A stretch of 64,000 bases of DNA from OLB4 sp002050165 (lineage in GTDB: Bacteria > Bacteroidota > Ignavibacteria > Tepidaquicellales > Tepidaquicellaceae). Under the pieces are notes generated by a model. It did not search any database. It was not told where the DNA came from and worked only from the letters and a program-made list of their open reading frames with translations. This document shows, piece after piece, positions 55,201-63,680 of this stretch (position 1 is the first letter of the stretch; each line of letters begins with the position of its first letter). The stretch lies in NCBI GenBank assembly GCA_030263475.1, contig SZPC01000010.1, forward strand, positions 1-64,000. Direction: 5' to 3'. Position numbers and translations under genes: made by a program.

Positions 55201-55545
55201 ACTGAATCGGTTGATTTAATTGCAACCGAGTTGAAAGACAGGTTTGGGAACTATCTTGATGATATAGAGAATCTACTTGATCTTGTGAAATTACGTATCA
55301 AAGCAACAAATACAGGGTTTGAGAAAATTTTAATTTCCGGTAGAAAAGCTTTTATTTTCTTTCCCGAAAATAATGAAAGTGAAGCGTATAAAAGTACTTT
55401 TCTCGATACGGTTTTAAACGAAATCTCAATTAATAAATCAGGAAAATTTCTCATAGAAAATGACAGAAAACGATTAATCATATCTGTTGAATTACCTGAA
55501 CCCGATAAATCAAAATTGAATTTTCTCTTAACCCTCCTTGAATAA
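52213..55545 (+). CDS. mfd: transcription-repair coupling factor
   Basis: Mfd displaces stalled RNA polymerase and recruits UvrA for nucleotide excision repair. The 1110 residues span a UvrB-like N-terminal part (QYSIRGGIIDIFPDS), the RNA-polymerase-interacting domain near residue 420 (LRQGDFVVHRDFGIGIYSGL), and the RecG-like motor with Walker A in CGDVGFGKTEVAVRAAF, the DEEQ box in LIIDEEQRFG, TATPIPRTL, and motif VI QLRGRVGRS. The C-terminal TRCF domain (LIPTEYIQNDTERLNIYKRL) is complete. Confidence 0.97.
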   Translation: MIHEVVNLINDKRVFESIFEKPIPDKLLITGISGSLNSLLLYTIYSTLCKKVIFISNDKSELENFLGDLGLISPDIKTALPDEKNDNPDENSKALNLFSSGGDFIVFMRPEYLGSTVIDKSKFIDSLTILEKGKEYSFGDLANKLNDFGYSKNDFVEEQGQYSIRGGIIDIFPDSLEVPVRIEFYGDTIESLREFDIDTQRSLKDVPSVSFAMNLSNDTNNSQERTEPVFSYIPDDALIVINEPADINVKEPGIDIDNLLSARKGIFVSSFQSSNPSLTSGMIPAGTKRIKLDSFNQPDFHGNLKQLHTDLLDKLKQGYDIYMLCSDKYQAERMSKIIDDLGNDDETDYRETSQKHYTSPKRSKNLISGKLRIIEESLHSGFTINNKRIAVYTEHQVFGRYFRQLKKRKSKFKGLTFGELKELRQGDFVVHRDFGIGIYSGLKKISVSGNEQEVMLIRYKDKDKVYVNLNYIHLVKKYSSNEGHVPKLTKLGGAEWDNIKQRAKKNVKDIARDLILLYAKRKSSPGFKFSADTHWQRELEASFMYEDTPDQIKATYEIKEDMESPHPMDRLVCGDVGFGKTEVAVRAAFKAVLDNKQVAVLVPTTILAKQHFNTFRDRLSPFAVEIGVITRLEKKADQLESIRRVASGKINILIGTHRILSKDITFKDLGLLIIDEEQRFGVKAKEILRTLKPNVDTLTLTATPIPRTLNFSLLGARDLSIINTPPKNRKPIITDIITLDWEEIGRIIKDELRRNGQVYFVNDKIERMYTLAEKLKSIVPTAKISIAHGQMEARKLEDVIINFIEKKINVLVCTKIIESGLDIPNVNTIIINEAQNFGLAELYQLRGRVGRSDQQAFAYLISREGTLTRSAIRRLQSIEEFTELGSGINLAIRDMEIRGVGNLLGQQQSGFVQQMGFELFMNIIDEAVDELKTTEFSELFKDDKLFKDKISLDSSTQSKREPTIIENDLTALIPTEYIQNDTERLNIYKRLYEATSTESVDLIATELKDRFGNYLDDIENLLDLVKLRIKATNTGFEKILISGRKAFIFFPENNESEAYKSTFLDTVLNEISINKSGKFLIENDRKRLIISVELPEPDKSKLNFLLTLLE

Positions 55546-55683
55546 ATCTCAGAATTATTTTTTCACTTCTCAATTACTGAACAATTATTGCTGAATAATT
55601 TCATTCGCCCCTGGTTGGAGTATAAAGTAATTTTCGAAATCCATGTAAGTATAAACTTCTACTGAAAGCAATAAACAAAACTC

Positions 55684-57048
55684 TTATTCAATTTCTGTTA
55701 ATTCAAGCAGGTTCTTTTTTTCGCGTTCTAATAGTTTTGATCGTTTGTTTTTCCATTTTCCACGTTTAAACCAAACAACCATGATAACCCCTTTAAGAAA
55801 AACGGTTAATGAAATTGCAATCCACACCCCTTCGAGTCCAAAGATAGGTGTAAATATTGCACTAAAAGGTATTCGAAGTATATTAAACGGTAAACCAACC
55901 ACTGCAGGCGGGACAGTATCGCCGGCTCCGGAGAACGCTCCGCTGAGAATAACTTCAGCCGCCGAGAAGATTAAAACAGCTGCAGCGACTTTATTATATG
56001 TAGAAGCCGCATTAATAACAGAATGGTCATCTGAAAAAATAGAAGCTATTTCTGCGCTAAAGATAAATAAAGGTACCGAATATATAAATACTATGACCAG
56101 ACTAAGCCACAAAATTTTCCATGCGATTCTTTCTGCATCATCCGTCTTTCCTGCTCCAACTTTCTGGCCGACAAGAATTGTAGCTGCAAGCGAAAAACCC
56201 ACACAGATTTGATAAGCAATTGATTCAGAGCGGTGGCCTATTCCCAACGCAGCCAATCCGGTAGTACCATAATCCGAAACAAACCTGGAAACAAAAACAT
56301 AGATCATCGAAAACGCAAGTCCGTTAAGTGCAAGCGGTAATCCGATCCGGAAAGTTTCTTTTAAAATTTCACCTTCAAATTTATAAGTTTTTAGCTTCGA
56401 TCGCAGATTACGATGAATTAATAACACGAAACCAACTACAAATGATATAAAGTATGAAATCAAGGTTGCTATAGCTGCTCCCCTCATTTCGTATCTGAAA
56501 AAACCATCAACACCAAATGTGAGAGCCGGTGTGAGAATCAGGTTTAATAACACGGAGAGCAATAGCAGATAAAAAGGGGTTTTCGTATCTCCATAACCGC
56601 GAAATATTGCACTGACAGTTGTTTGTAAAATCAGACACGGGAGTCCTATCATAATTGTTACGAGATATTCGCTTGCGAATATCCTCTGTCTGCTATCGAG
56701 TGCAATTAAATCATATAGATAAGGGAGAACCGGCAGCAAAATAAATCCAAGAATCGCAGCATTGAAGAACGCATTAACAAGATTTGACGTAGCTAATTTT
56801 TTTGAAAGCGTTAAGTTTTTTGCGCCGACAGATTGAGCAATCAGGGAGTTTGTTCCGACAGGGATAATTTCAGCGAGCGATAATAAACCCCAAACAAGAA
56901 AAGTCGCTACAGAAAGTCCGGCTAATTGAACACTCCCAAGTTGACCTACGAAAAACGCATCCACGAATGAGAACGATGACCTTATTACCGTCTGAAGTAC
57001 GGCAGGAACTGCAATTGAGAGGATTAATTTGTTTTCCGTTTTATTCAT
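55684..57048 (-). CDS. MATE-family multidrug/cation exporter
   Basis: This is a 454-residue inner-membrane antiporter of the NorM/DinF superfamily with 12 hydrophobic helices. The family pattern is seen in the first repeat (ILSIAVPAVLQTVIRSSFSFVDAFFVGQLGSVQLAGLSVA) and again in the second repeat (EILKETFRIGLPLALNGLAF). It exports cationic drugs or metabolites in exchange for H+ or Na+. Substrates cannot be predicted. It converges with mfd across a 138-bp gap. Confidence 0.9.
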   Translation of the reverse strand: MNKTENKLILSIAVPAVLQTVIRSSFSFVDAFFVGQLGSVQLAGLSVATFLVWGLLSLAEIIPVGTNSLIAQSVGAKNLTLSKKLATSNLVNAFFNAAILGFILLPVLPYLYDLIALDSRQRIFASEYLVTIMIGLPCLILQTTVSAIFRGYGDTKTPFYLLLLSVLLNLILTPALTFGVDGFFRYEMRGAAIATLISYFISFVVGFVLLIHRNLRSKLKTYKFEGEILKETFRIGLPLALNGLAFSMIYVFVSRFVSDYGTTGLAALGIGHRSESIAYQICVGFSLAATILVGQKVGAGKTDDAERIAWKILWLSLVIVFIYSVPLFIFSAEIASIFSDDHSVINAASTYNKVAAAVLIFSAAEVILSGAFSGAGDTVPPAVVGLPFNILRIPFSAIFTPIFGLEGVWIAISLTVFLKGVIMVVWFKRGKWKNKRSKLLEREKKNLLELTEIE

Positions 57049-57192
57049 GGATTCAAAATTTAACCTTGACGATTTTTACCATAACTGTATTAAATTTTGC
57101 ATGTAAACTGAAACAGTCAACTTGAAGACGGAAGGATAGAAATAGCGGGATAATTCAGCGCTAAGACAAATGTGCTTCGGATGCATTATAGT

Positions 57193-58413
57193 TTATTCAA
57201 ATTCTCGCAACACTTCTTCAACAGATTTTGCATCAGGATAGAAAGTTAATATCTTCTGCAATACTTCATCTACAAGTGCATCTGGACACGAAGCCCCACT
57301 TGTAAGTACTATCCTGACAGGATTTTTTTGGGGAAGAAAATTGTCTGTCAGTAGTGTCTTATGTTTTGAATAATCGAAGTGACTTATTAAATTTTTTGCA
57401 AGAATTTTATTTGCTGACGATATGAAATAAGTGGGAAGTTTCTCTTCACATAATTCAACAATATGAGAAGTATTTGAACTGTTATAACCTCCGACAACGA
57501 TCGCAAGATCGGCGTCTTCCTCAAGTAAGCCGTAAGTTGCTTTTTGGTTCTCATGGGTTGCATAGCAAAGCGTATCACGCGTATCAGCAAAGTGATCCCG
57601 AACATTTTCATTGCCGTATTTTTCAATCATAACACTTTTCAGGTAATCTGCTATTGCCTGAGTTTCAGTTGCCAGCATAGTGGTTTGGTTTATTACCCCA
57701 AGTTTTTGTAAATCCCTTTTAGGCTCGAACCCTTCTGAAACCCGATCACCAAACTTGTTGATAAACTCTGCCAGTGTAATTTTTTCTAAAATAAAATCAC
57801 CTAGAATTTTAGCTTCACCTATATCGCGGATAATTATTGTTTGTGCATTTTCTTTACTGTGTGAAAAAGTTGCACGTGTTTCTTCATGTTTGTATTTACC
57901 GTGTACAACTACGGTGTAATCAGATTCTCCCAGTGTTTTAGCCCTGTTCCATACTTTCTCAACGAATGGACATGTTGTGTTATATTTAAGCGGGTCAATT
58001 CCCAATTCTGATAACTTTTTCTCAATCTCAATGGTCGTACCAAAAGCGGGAACAATAATAATGTCGTCCGGATTAAGTTCATTCCAACTCACCAGTTGCT
58101 TTCCGGATGTTTCCATTATAAATCTTACACCACGTTGAATCAGGTCATTATTGACTTCAGGATTATGAATAATTTCACTCAGGAGAAAAATTCGTTTATC
58201 GGGATTTTCCTCTATTGCCTTATAGGAAATTTCTATTGCATTCTCAACACCGTAACAAAATCCGAAATGTCTTGTAATCAGAAATTGCACCGGTCCGAAA
58301 TCAAGGATTGTTGGTGAGAAGTCTTTTTTACGAGGATCGCTTAATTTTCGGGAGTGTTTTATTTTTGAAATTATCGGGCTCCTGTAGAATACCGGGATGT
58401 CGAAAGTTTTCAT
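57193..58413 (-). CDS. ispH: 4-hydroxy-3-methylbut-2-enyl diphosphate reductase (long form)
   Basis: IspH is the last enzyme of the MEP isoprenoid pathway and carries a [4Fe-4S] cluster. Its three cluster cysteines are C53 (HFGFCYGVENAI), C148 (NTTCPFVEKVW) and C376 (GASCPDALVDEV). At 406 residues it belongs to the long-form group seen in cyanobacteria, plants and Bacteroidota. The extra length is an N-terminal extension of about 40 residues and an insert near the middle. It is transcribed alone, and other MEP genes are outside the window. Confidence 0.93.
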   Translation of the reverse strand: MKTFDIPVFYRSPIISKIKHSRKLSDPRKKDFSPTILDFGPVQFLITRHFGFCYGVENAIEISYKAIEENPDKRIFLLSEIIHNPEVNNDLIQRGVRFIMETSGKQLVSWNELNPDDIIIVPAFGTTIEIEKKLSELGIDPLKYNTTCPFVEKVWNRAKTLGESDYTVVVHGKYKHEETRATFSHSKENAQTIIIRDIGEAKILGDFILEKITLAEFINKFGDRVSEGFEPKRDLQKLGVINQTTMLATETQAIADYLKSVMIEKYGNENVRDHFADTRDTLCYATHENQKATYGLLEEDADLAIVVGGYNSSNTSHIVELCEEKLPTYFISSANKILAKNLISHFDYSKHKTLLTDNFLPQKNPVRIVLTSGASCPDALVDEVLQKILTFYPDAKSVEEVLREFE

Positions 58414-58561
58414 TCAGAGTTTACTTATTCTATATTTCTAAAATGTAAAAAAATTGTGCATTGAGTATAATCAACCTTTTGTGAACTTTGATGCATTCGC
58501 AAATCGTATTTATAAAAACTTTAAAACTAAACCTAACTCACTTAACAGATAATTTATACAA

Positions 58562-59740
58562 TTACTCAAATGCCGAAATACCGGTTATATCTTCACCAAG
58601 AATCAATGTATGCATCTCATGAGTACCCTCATAAGTTTTAACAGATTCAATATTGTTCTGGTGTCTCATCACCGGATACTCATCGAGAATTCCGTTAGCT
58701 CCCAGCATTTCTCTCGCCATTGAAGCGATAATTTTTGCAATTTCGCAATTGTTCCTTTTGGCAAGTGAAACCTGTTGTGGTCTCATTATTCCTGCATCTT
58801 TCAACTGTGCAAGCCGGTAATTCAGTAACTGTGCTTTAGTGATTTCGGTTAACATATACGCGAGTTTCTCCTGTGTAATCTGAAAGGAAGCAATGGGTTT
58901 ACCAAACTGAACTCTAGAGAGCGAATAGTTGAGCGCTGCTTCATAACAAGCCATAGCGAGACCGGTCGTACCCCATGCTATTCCAAACCTGGCCTGCGTA
59001 AGGCACATTAACGGTGATTTTAAACCTGTGCTGTTTGGCAGGAGATTTTCTTCAGGAATTAAACAATCCTCAAATACAAGTTCTGAAGTAACCGATGCCC
59101 GTAGCGAAAGTTTACCTTTCATTTCAGGTGCGGAAAATCCCTTAGTCCCTTTCTCCACAAGAAATCCCCTGACTTTTCCGTCTAATTTAGCCCAAACTAC
59201 TGCTACATCTGCAATTGTTCCATTTGTTATCCACATTTTTGCACCGTTGAGAATGTAACCACTGTCAACTTTTTCAGCTTTGGTAATCATCCCGCCCGGA
59301 TTGCTACCAAAGTCTGGTTCCGTTAACCCAAAACAACCTATAAGCTCTCCCGTTGCAAGTTTTGGGAGATATTTCATCCGCTGTTCTTCACTACCAAATG
59401 TGTAAATCGGGTACATTACAAGAGCTGATTGAACAGAGGCAAAACTTCTTACACCACTATCACCGCGTTCGAGTTCTTGCATGATAAGTCCGTACGCTAT
59501 ATTGCTTATCCCCATACCTCCGTACTGTTCCGGTAAAGTTGGTCCGAAAACTCCCAGCTCAGCCATCTTAGGAATAAGTTCTGTGGGGAATTTCATTTCC
59601 TGGTTGAATTTTTCAATAATGGGAAATACTTCTTCCTTTACAAATTCACGTACTGTATCCCGAATAGATTTCTCTTCTTCTGTGTAAAGGTCTTCCAGAT
59701 TGTAATAGTCGGTTGCTTTTATTGATGATAATGCTTGCAT
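58562..59740 (-). CDS. acyl-CoA dehydrogenase, glutaryl-CoA-dehydrogenase-like
   Basis: This FAD enzyme of 392 residues catalyses alpha,beta-dehydrogenation of acyl-CoA. GCDH-like features are LGVFGPTLPEQYGGMGISNI, LERGDSGVRSFASVQSALVM (with the arginine that binds the distal carboxylate), GCFGLTEPDFGSNPGGM, and the catalytic glutamate in VKTYEGTHEMHTLILGEDIT. Such sequences are often annotated glutaryl-CoA dehydrogenase. Short-chain acyl-CoA use is also possible. It is separated from the neighbours on both sides and lies 148 nt from ispH. Confidence 0.88.
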   Translation of the reverse strand: MQALSSIKATDYYNLEDLYTEEEKSIRDTVREFVKEEVFPIIEKFNQEMKFPTELIPKMAELGVFGPTLPEQYGGMGISNIAYGLIMQELERGDSGVRSFASVQSALVMYPIYTFGSEEQRMKYLPKLATGELIGCFGLTEPDFGSNPGGMITKAEKVDSGYILNGAKMWITNGTIADVAVVWAKLDGKVRGFLVEKGTKGFSAPEMKGKLSLRASVTSELVFEDCLIPEENLLPNSTGLKSPLMCLTQARFGIAWGTTGLAMACYEAALNYSLSRVQFGKPIASFQITQEKLAYMLTEITKAQLLNYRLAQLKDAGIMRPQQVSLAKRNNCEIAKIIASMAREMLGANGILDEYPVMRHQNNIESVKTYEGTHEMHTLILGEDITGISAFE

Positions 59741-59915
59741 ATTAGTTTTAGGTTTGTGTTTATTTTAAAAAAACAAATTATAAAGAAACAAAAGTTCAGT
59801 GATACAAAATTTTAAATAGAAATGTAAGTTACCAAACAACGCATTGAGATTAAATGTAATTAAATACGGTTGCCCGATAAGCGGTGAGCAGATATTGAAT
59901 CCGATATCAATAAAC

Positions 59916-59945
59916 AAAAAACCCGCCTGGAATTTGGCGGGTTTT
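59916..59945 (-). terminator. Rho-independent terminator of glnA
   Basis: AAAACCCGCC (59918-59927) and GGCGGGTTTT (59936-59945) form a 10-bp perfect stem with an 8-nt loop. On the minus strand the stem runs into a U tract. It lies 28 nt past the glnA stop codon. Confidence 0.85.
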
Positions 59946-59972
59946 ATAGTAATCTTAATAAATTATAGGTTT

Positions 59973-61430
59973 TCAGACTTCATAATACATGTGGAATTCA
60001 TACGGGTGTGGCCTGAGTTGAACCTGTTTGATTTCTTTTTCAAATTTGTACTCAATCCATGTGTTTATGAATTCATCAGTAAATACATCGCCGGCACGAA
60101 GAAAATCCCGGTCTGAATCAAGCGCTTTCAGTGCTGCTTCAAATAAGTGCGGTGCCTGATTTATTTTACCCTGCTCTTCCTGAGATAGGTCATAAATATT
60201 TTTATCCACCGGATCACCGGGATGAATTTTATTAATGATACCGTCAAGTCCTGCAAGTAACATCGCGGAGAAGGCAAGATAAGGGTTAGCAGTACCGTCT
60301 GGACACCTGAATTCAATTCGTTTAGATTTCGGAGAATCAGAGTACATCGGTATCCTTATTGCAGCGCTTCGGTTCCCTTTAGAATAGACCAAATTGATTG
60401 GCGCTTCATATCCCGGTACGAGACGTTTGTAAGAATTTGTCGTAGGATTAGTCAAGGCCAGCAACGCAGGCGCATGCTTAAGTAGTCCGCCGATAAAAAA
60501 CAATGCTGACTCGCTTAACCCGGCATACTCGCCACCTGCAAAAAGCGGTTGTCCGTCTTTCCAAAGGCTCATGTGAACGTGCATTCCGCTACCGTTGTCC
60601 CCAAAGATAGGTTTTGGCATAAAAGTCGCTGTTTTCCCTGCAGCGCGCGCTGTATTTTTTACAATGTATTTAAACATTTGCAAAGCATCACAACACGGAA
60701 TTAACTTTTCATACTTAAAGTCAATTTCAGACTGGCCTGCGGTAGCAACTTCATGGTGATGGTTTTCGACATCAATACCGGCATTTATCAGGTTCAATAC
60801 TATCATGTTCCTAATCTCATTAGTGGAATCTGACGGCGGGACAGGGAAATAACCTTCCTTCTGCCTGATTTTGTGACCGAGATTTGCTTCATGTTCGCTA
60901 CCGGTATTCCAGAAACCTTCACGGGAATCAATCCTGTACCAGCTTGAATATTCATTTACATTATATGCGACGTGATCCAGTATAAAAAATTCCGCCTCCG
61001 GTCCGAAGTAGGATGTATCGGCGATTCCTGTAGAGACGAGATACTCCCTTGCCTTCTTTGCAATGTAGCGCGGGTCTAATCCGTATGGCTTTTTACCTTC
61101 ACCTGTTTCATGAATATCGCATATCATGCTCATAGTTTTCGTTACAATAAACGGATCAATATTTACAGTTGAAGGATCCGGAATTGCCAGCATATCAGAA
61201 TCGTTTATTGATTTCCAGCCGCGAATGGACGAACCATCGAATCCGAAACCTTCATAAAAGCTGCTTTCCGATAATTTGTCAAGCGGAACTGTGAAATGTT
61301 GCCACTGACCGGGTAAGTCAGTAAATCTTAAATCTACCATTGTTACATCTTTTTCTTTGGCAAGTTTAAAAACATCGTGAATTAGTTTTAATTTTTCTCT
61401 TTCTTGTTCAATTTTATTTTGATCAGTCAT
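59973..61430 (-). CDS. glnA: glutamine synthetase type I
   Basis: GlnA makes glutamine from glutamate, ammonia and ATP in the cytosol as a dodecamer. The 485 residues have the GSI layout: DLRFTDLPGQWQHFTVPL, GFGFDGSSIRGW, the PEAEFFILD metal site, NDNGSGMHVHMSLW-type motif (read here as GDNGSGMHVHMSLWKDG), and the KRLVPGYEAPINLVYSKGNR ATP/ammonium segment. The tyrosine of the NIYDLSQEE motif matches the adenylylation site of E. coli GlnA (Tyr in NLYDL), so adenylylation control is possible. An Lrp-type regulator gene lies 19 nt upstream in the same direction, and a strong terminator follows. Confidence 0.95.
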   Translation of the reverse strand: MTDQNKIEQEREKLKLIHDVFKLAKEKDVTMVDLRFTDLPGQWQHFTVPLDKLSESSFYEGFGFDGSSIRGWKSINDSDMLAIPDPSTVNIDPFIVTKTMSMICDIHETGEGKKPYGLDPRYIAKKAREYLVSTGIADTSYFGPEAEFFILDHVAYNVNEYSSWYRIDSREGFWNTGSEHEANLGHKIRQKEGYFPVPPSDSTNEIRNMIVLNLINAGIDVENHHHEVATAGQSEIDFKYEKLIPCCDALQMFKYIVKNTARAAGKTATFMPKPIFGDNGSGMHVHMSLWKDGQPLFAGGEYAGLSESALFFIGGLLKHAPALLALTNPTTNSYKRLVPGYEAPINLVYSKGNRSAAIRIPMYSDSPKSKRIEFRCPDGTANPYLAFSAMLLAGLDGIINKIHPGDPVDKNIYDLSQEEQGKINQAPHLFEAALKALDSDRDFLRAGDVFTDEFINTWIEYKFEKEIKQVQLRPHPYEFHMYYEV

Positions 61431-61449
61431 AAGTTTATTTTTTAGTTTT

Positions 61450-61950
61450 TTATGAGTTCAGTTTTTTAAAATGTGTATTGAGGTCAACTACAGTAGTTTC
61501 TTTTACTGAAGATAATACTATGCTTGTCTTCGTTGAATGCACCCCCGGCCAGGTTTGAATCTTGGCAAGCAATTTCTCAAGGGATGATGTGTTCTCTGTT
61601 CTGATTTTTAACATGTGTGAACCTTCGCCGGTGATTGAATGACATTCAAGAACTTCCGGATTTTTGAGTGCGTTTGCGGTTATATCTTTATAGTGTTTTG
61701 AAGATTCACTTGAAATAAAAATGAAACAGGTTATGTCATACAAAAGCTTTTTATAATCAAGCAATACTGTATATTGCTTTATAAATCCGTTGCTTTCAAG
61801 CTTGGCTATCCTGTCTAATGTTGAAGGTAGCGACAACCCGATTTTTTCGGATAATTCATTTCTCTTAATGTGGGAATTGTTCTGAAGCTCTGCCAGTATT
61901 TTTAAGTCCGTTTTATCAAGCTTTAAACCTCGCCGTTGGAGATTGTCCAT
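61450..61950 (-). CDS. Lrp/AsnC-family transcriptional regulator
   Basis: This 166-residue regulator has an N-terminal helix-turn-helix (LDKTDLKILAELQNNSHIKR to LPSTLDRIAKLESNGFIKQY). A ligand-binding RAM domain follows (ITCFIFISSESSKHYKDI, VLECHSITGEGSHMLKIRTE). It is co-directional with glnA and lies 19 nt upstream, so it is likely co-transcribed and may control glnA in response to amino acids. Its own 5' region (61951-62249, 299 bp) is shared with the divergent aldo/keto reductase gene. A near-match to TAnnTTTG (TACCTTTA) stands about 20 nt before the latter. Confidence 0.9.
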   Translation of the reverse strand: MDNLQRRGLKLDKTDLKILAELQNNSHIKRNELSEKIGLSLPSTLDRIAKLESNGFIKQYTVLLDYKKLLYDITCFIFISSESSKHYKDITANALKNPEVLECHSITGEGSHMLKIRTENTSSLEKLLAKIQTWPGVHSTKTSIVLSSVKETTVVDLNTHFKKLNS

Positions 61951-62249
61951 TTTATACTTAATATATTAGGTAATTCATGAATGATGCCTTATAAATTAAG
62001 GTTACTATGCGCAAATGTCAATACTACAATTTGTCGCAATTCATCTCTGAAGAGAAATATCCGAACTGTTACAATTATCTTAAACGGGGTTGAATTTTGA
62101 ATATATCAATACAATAGATTTGAACGGAACAACTGACTCAATCGTACTCGGCCGGTTTAAAACATTTTTTAGGTATTTACGTTAACCGAATTCATATACG
62201 ACTTTAATCCATTTCCAATAATTTATACCTTTAGCACAAATTAATTTCA

Positions 62250-63680
62250 GTGAAAGAACTTACTCCGCTTGGATTTGGTGGTTACCGCATAGACAACAGG
62301 TTCGCTGAACACTCCGATGCGCTTTCTTATGCGCTTACATCAGGAATTTCTGTAATTGACACTTCTTCAAACTATTCGGATGGTAGAAGCGAGCTTTTGA
62401 TTGGAAATGTGCTCTATGACTTGTTCAATGCGGGAACTGTAAACAGAGAGGATTTAACCGTAATTACCAAAGTTGGTTACCTTCAGGGACAGAATTATAA
62501 ATCAGCTTTAAAAAGGGAGAATACGGATAAGCAATTTCATGAAGTTGTGAAATATTCAGAAGGTCTATGGCATTGCATTCATCCCGAATTCCTTGAGAAC
62601 CAGCTATCGCACCAGCTTTCACGCCTTAATCTAAAGTTTATTGACATCTATCTTTTACATAACCCTGAATATTTTCTGATTGACTCTAAGAAACGAAACG
62701 TTGACTCTTCCGTCGCTCAACAAGAATATTACAGGAGAATTAAGGATGCTTTTATTTTTTTAGAATCTAAAGTCAGAGATGGTTCAATCGGAGCTTATGG
62801 TGTTTCCTCAAATACATTTCCTCTTGAGAATGATGAATACACATTCACTTCACTTGAAAACCTGAACGAAATAGCTTCGGAAATTTCTTACGAGTCAAAT
62901 TTTAAGTTCATTCAACTCCCGTTCAACATAATCGAACCCGGTGCCTTGTTAACAAAAAACCAACTCGGTGGTTCATTATCAACGCTGGATTATGCACGCA
63001 ATAACGGTATAAAAGTTCTGGTTAACAGACCGTTTAATACAATATCATCAAAAGGTCTCGTCAGAACAGTTGATTATGAAACCGGAGTGTTTATTGAGAA
63101 GGATTTCGTTGCCGGTCTAACATTATGTAGGAGAAAAGAAACTGAACTCAACAAATTTCTTAGGGAGAAAGGTGATTTTCACTTTGCAAACCAACTTGTA
63201 ATTTCAGGTGAGGTTGAGAAAAACTGGAAAAGTTTTGGGAGTATTGAAAATTTTAATGATATGCTTGAATATTTTTTCTCTCCGCGACTGAATAATTTTT
63301 ATGACCTTGCTGAAAGTTGCAAGCTTGAGGGATCTGTTTTAAACTTATTTGATGAATATATTTCATCTGTTAATATAGTTCTGAACCTGCTTGGAAACTA
63401 TTACCGTAATAATAATGCTTCAAAAAATAAATTTTTTCATCTTTCGCTCAACAAGTATCTACCAGAAGAATTTCATAAACTCCCCTTGTCACAGAAAACT
63501 TTACAAATACTTCGTTCAGTTGAGGGAGTTGAGTGTATTTTGGTTGGCGCAAGGAAGAAAAAATATGTTGACGATATTATTGGTGTATTGGATTTACCAA
63601 AGCTGAACAATTCATACGATATAATAAAGAGTTTACACTCCGATATGATAAATGCGGAATACCATTCAGCCGATTTATGA
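62250..63680 (+). CDS. aldo/keto reductase family protein, long form
   Basis: This 476-residue protein has a TIM-barrel AKR core. The tetrad is visible: the aspartate and tyrosine in VIDTSSNYSDGRSE, the lysine in VITKVGYLQ, and the histidine in IYLLHNPEY. The last strand and cofactor region are near the C-terminus (SVEGVECILVGARKKKYVDD). It is about 150 residues longer than standard AKRs because of two inserts: one after the lysine (YKSALKRENTDKQFHEVVKY) and one of about 100 residues between the barrel end and the cofactor site. It starts at a GTG. The next gene overlaps the stop by 4 nt (ATGA). The substrate is unknown. Confidence 0.8.
   Translation: MKELTPLGFGGYRIDNRFAEHSDALSYALTSGISVIDTSSNYSDGRSELLIGNVLYDLFNAGTVNREDLTVITKVGYLQGQNYKSALKRENTDKQFHEVVKYSEGLWHCIHPEFLENQLSHQLSRLNLKFIDIYLLHNPEYFLIDSKKRNVDSSVAQQEYYRRIKDAFIFLESKVRDGSIGAYGVSSNTFPLENDEYTFTSLENLNEIASEISYESNFKFIQLPFNIIEPGALLTKNQLGGSLSTLDYARNNGIKVLVNRPFNTISSKGLVRTVDYETGVFIEKDFVAGLTLCRRKETELNKFLREKGDFHFANQLVISGEVEKNWKSFGSIENFNDMLEYFFSPRLNNFYDLAESCKLEGSVLNLFDEYISSVNIVLNLLGNYYRNNNASKNKFFHLSLNKYLPEEFHKLPLSQKTLQILRSVEGVECILVGARKKKYVDDIIGVLDLPKLNNSYDIIKSLHSDMINAEYHSADL

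Noticed and set aside
55583..55600. AATTATT / AATAATT hairpin between mfd and the MATE gene
   Set aside because: All A-T stem without a T tract. Too weak to call a terminator.
55745..56212. 155-residue open frame on the plus strand
   Set aside because: Antisense to the MATE exporter, with the composition expected of a reverse-complement membrane protein.
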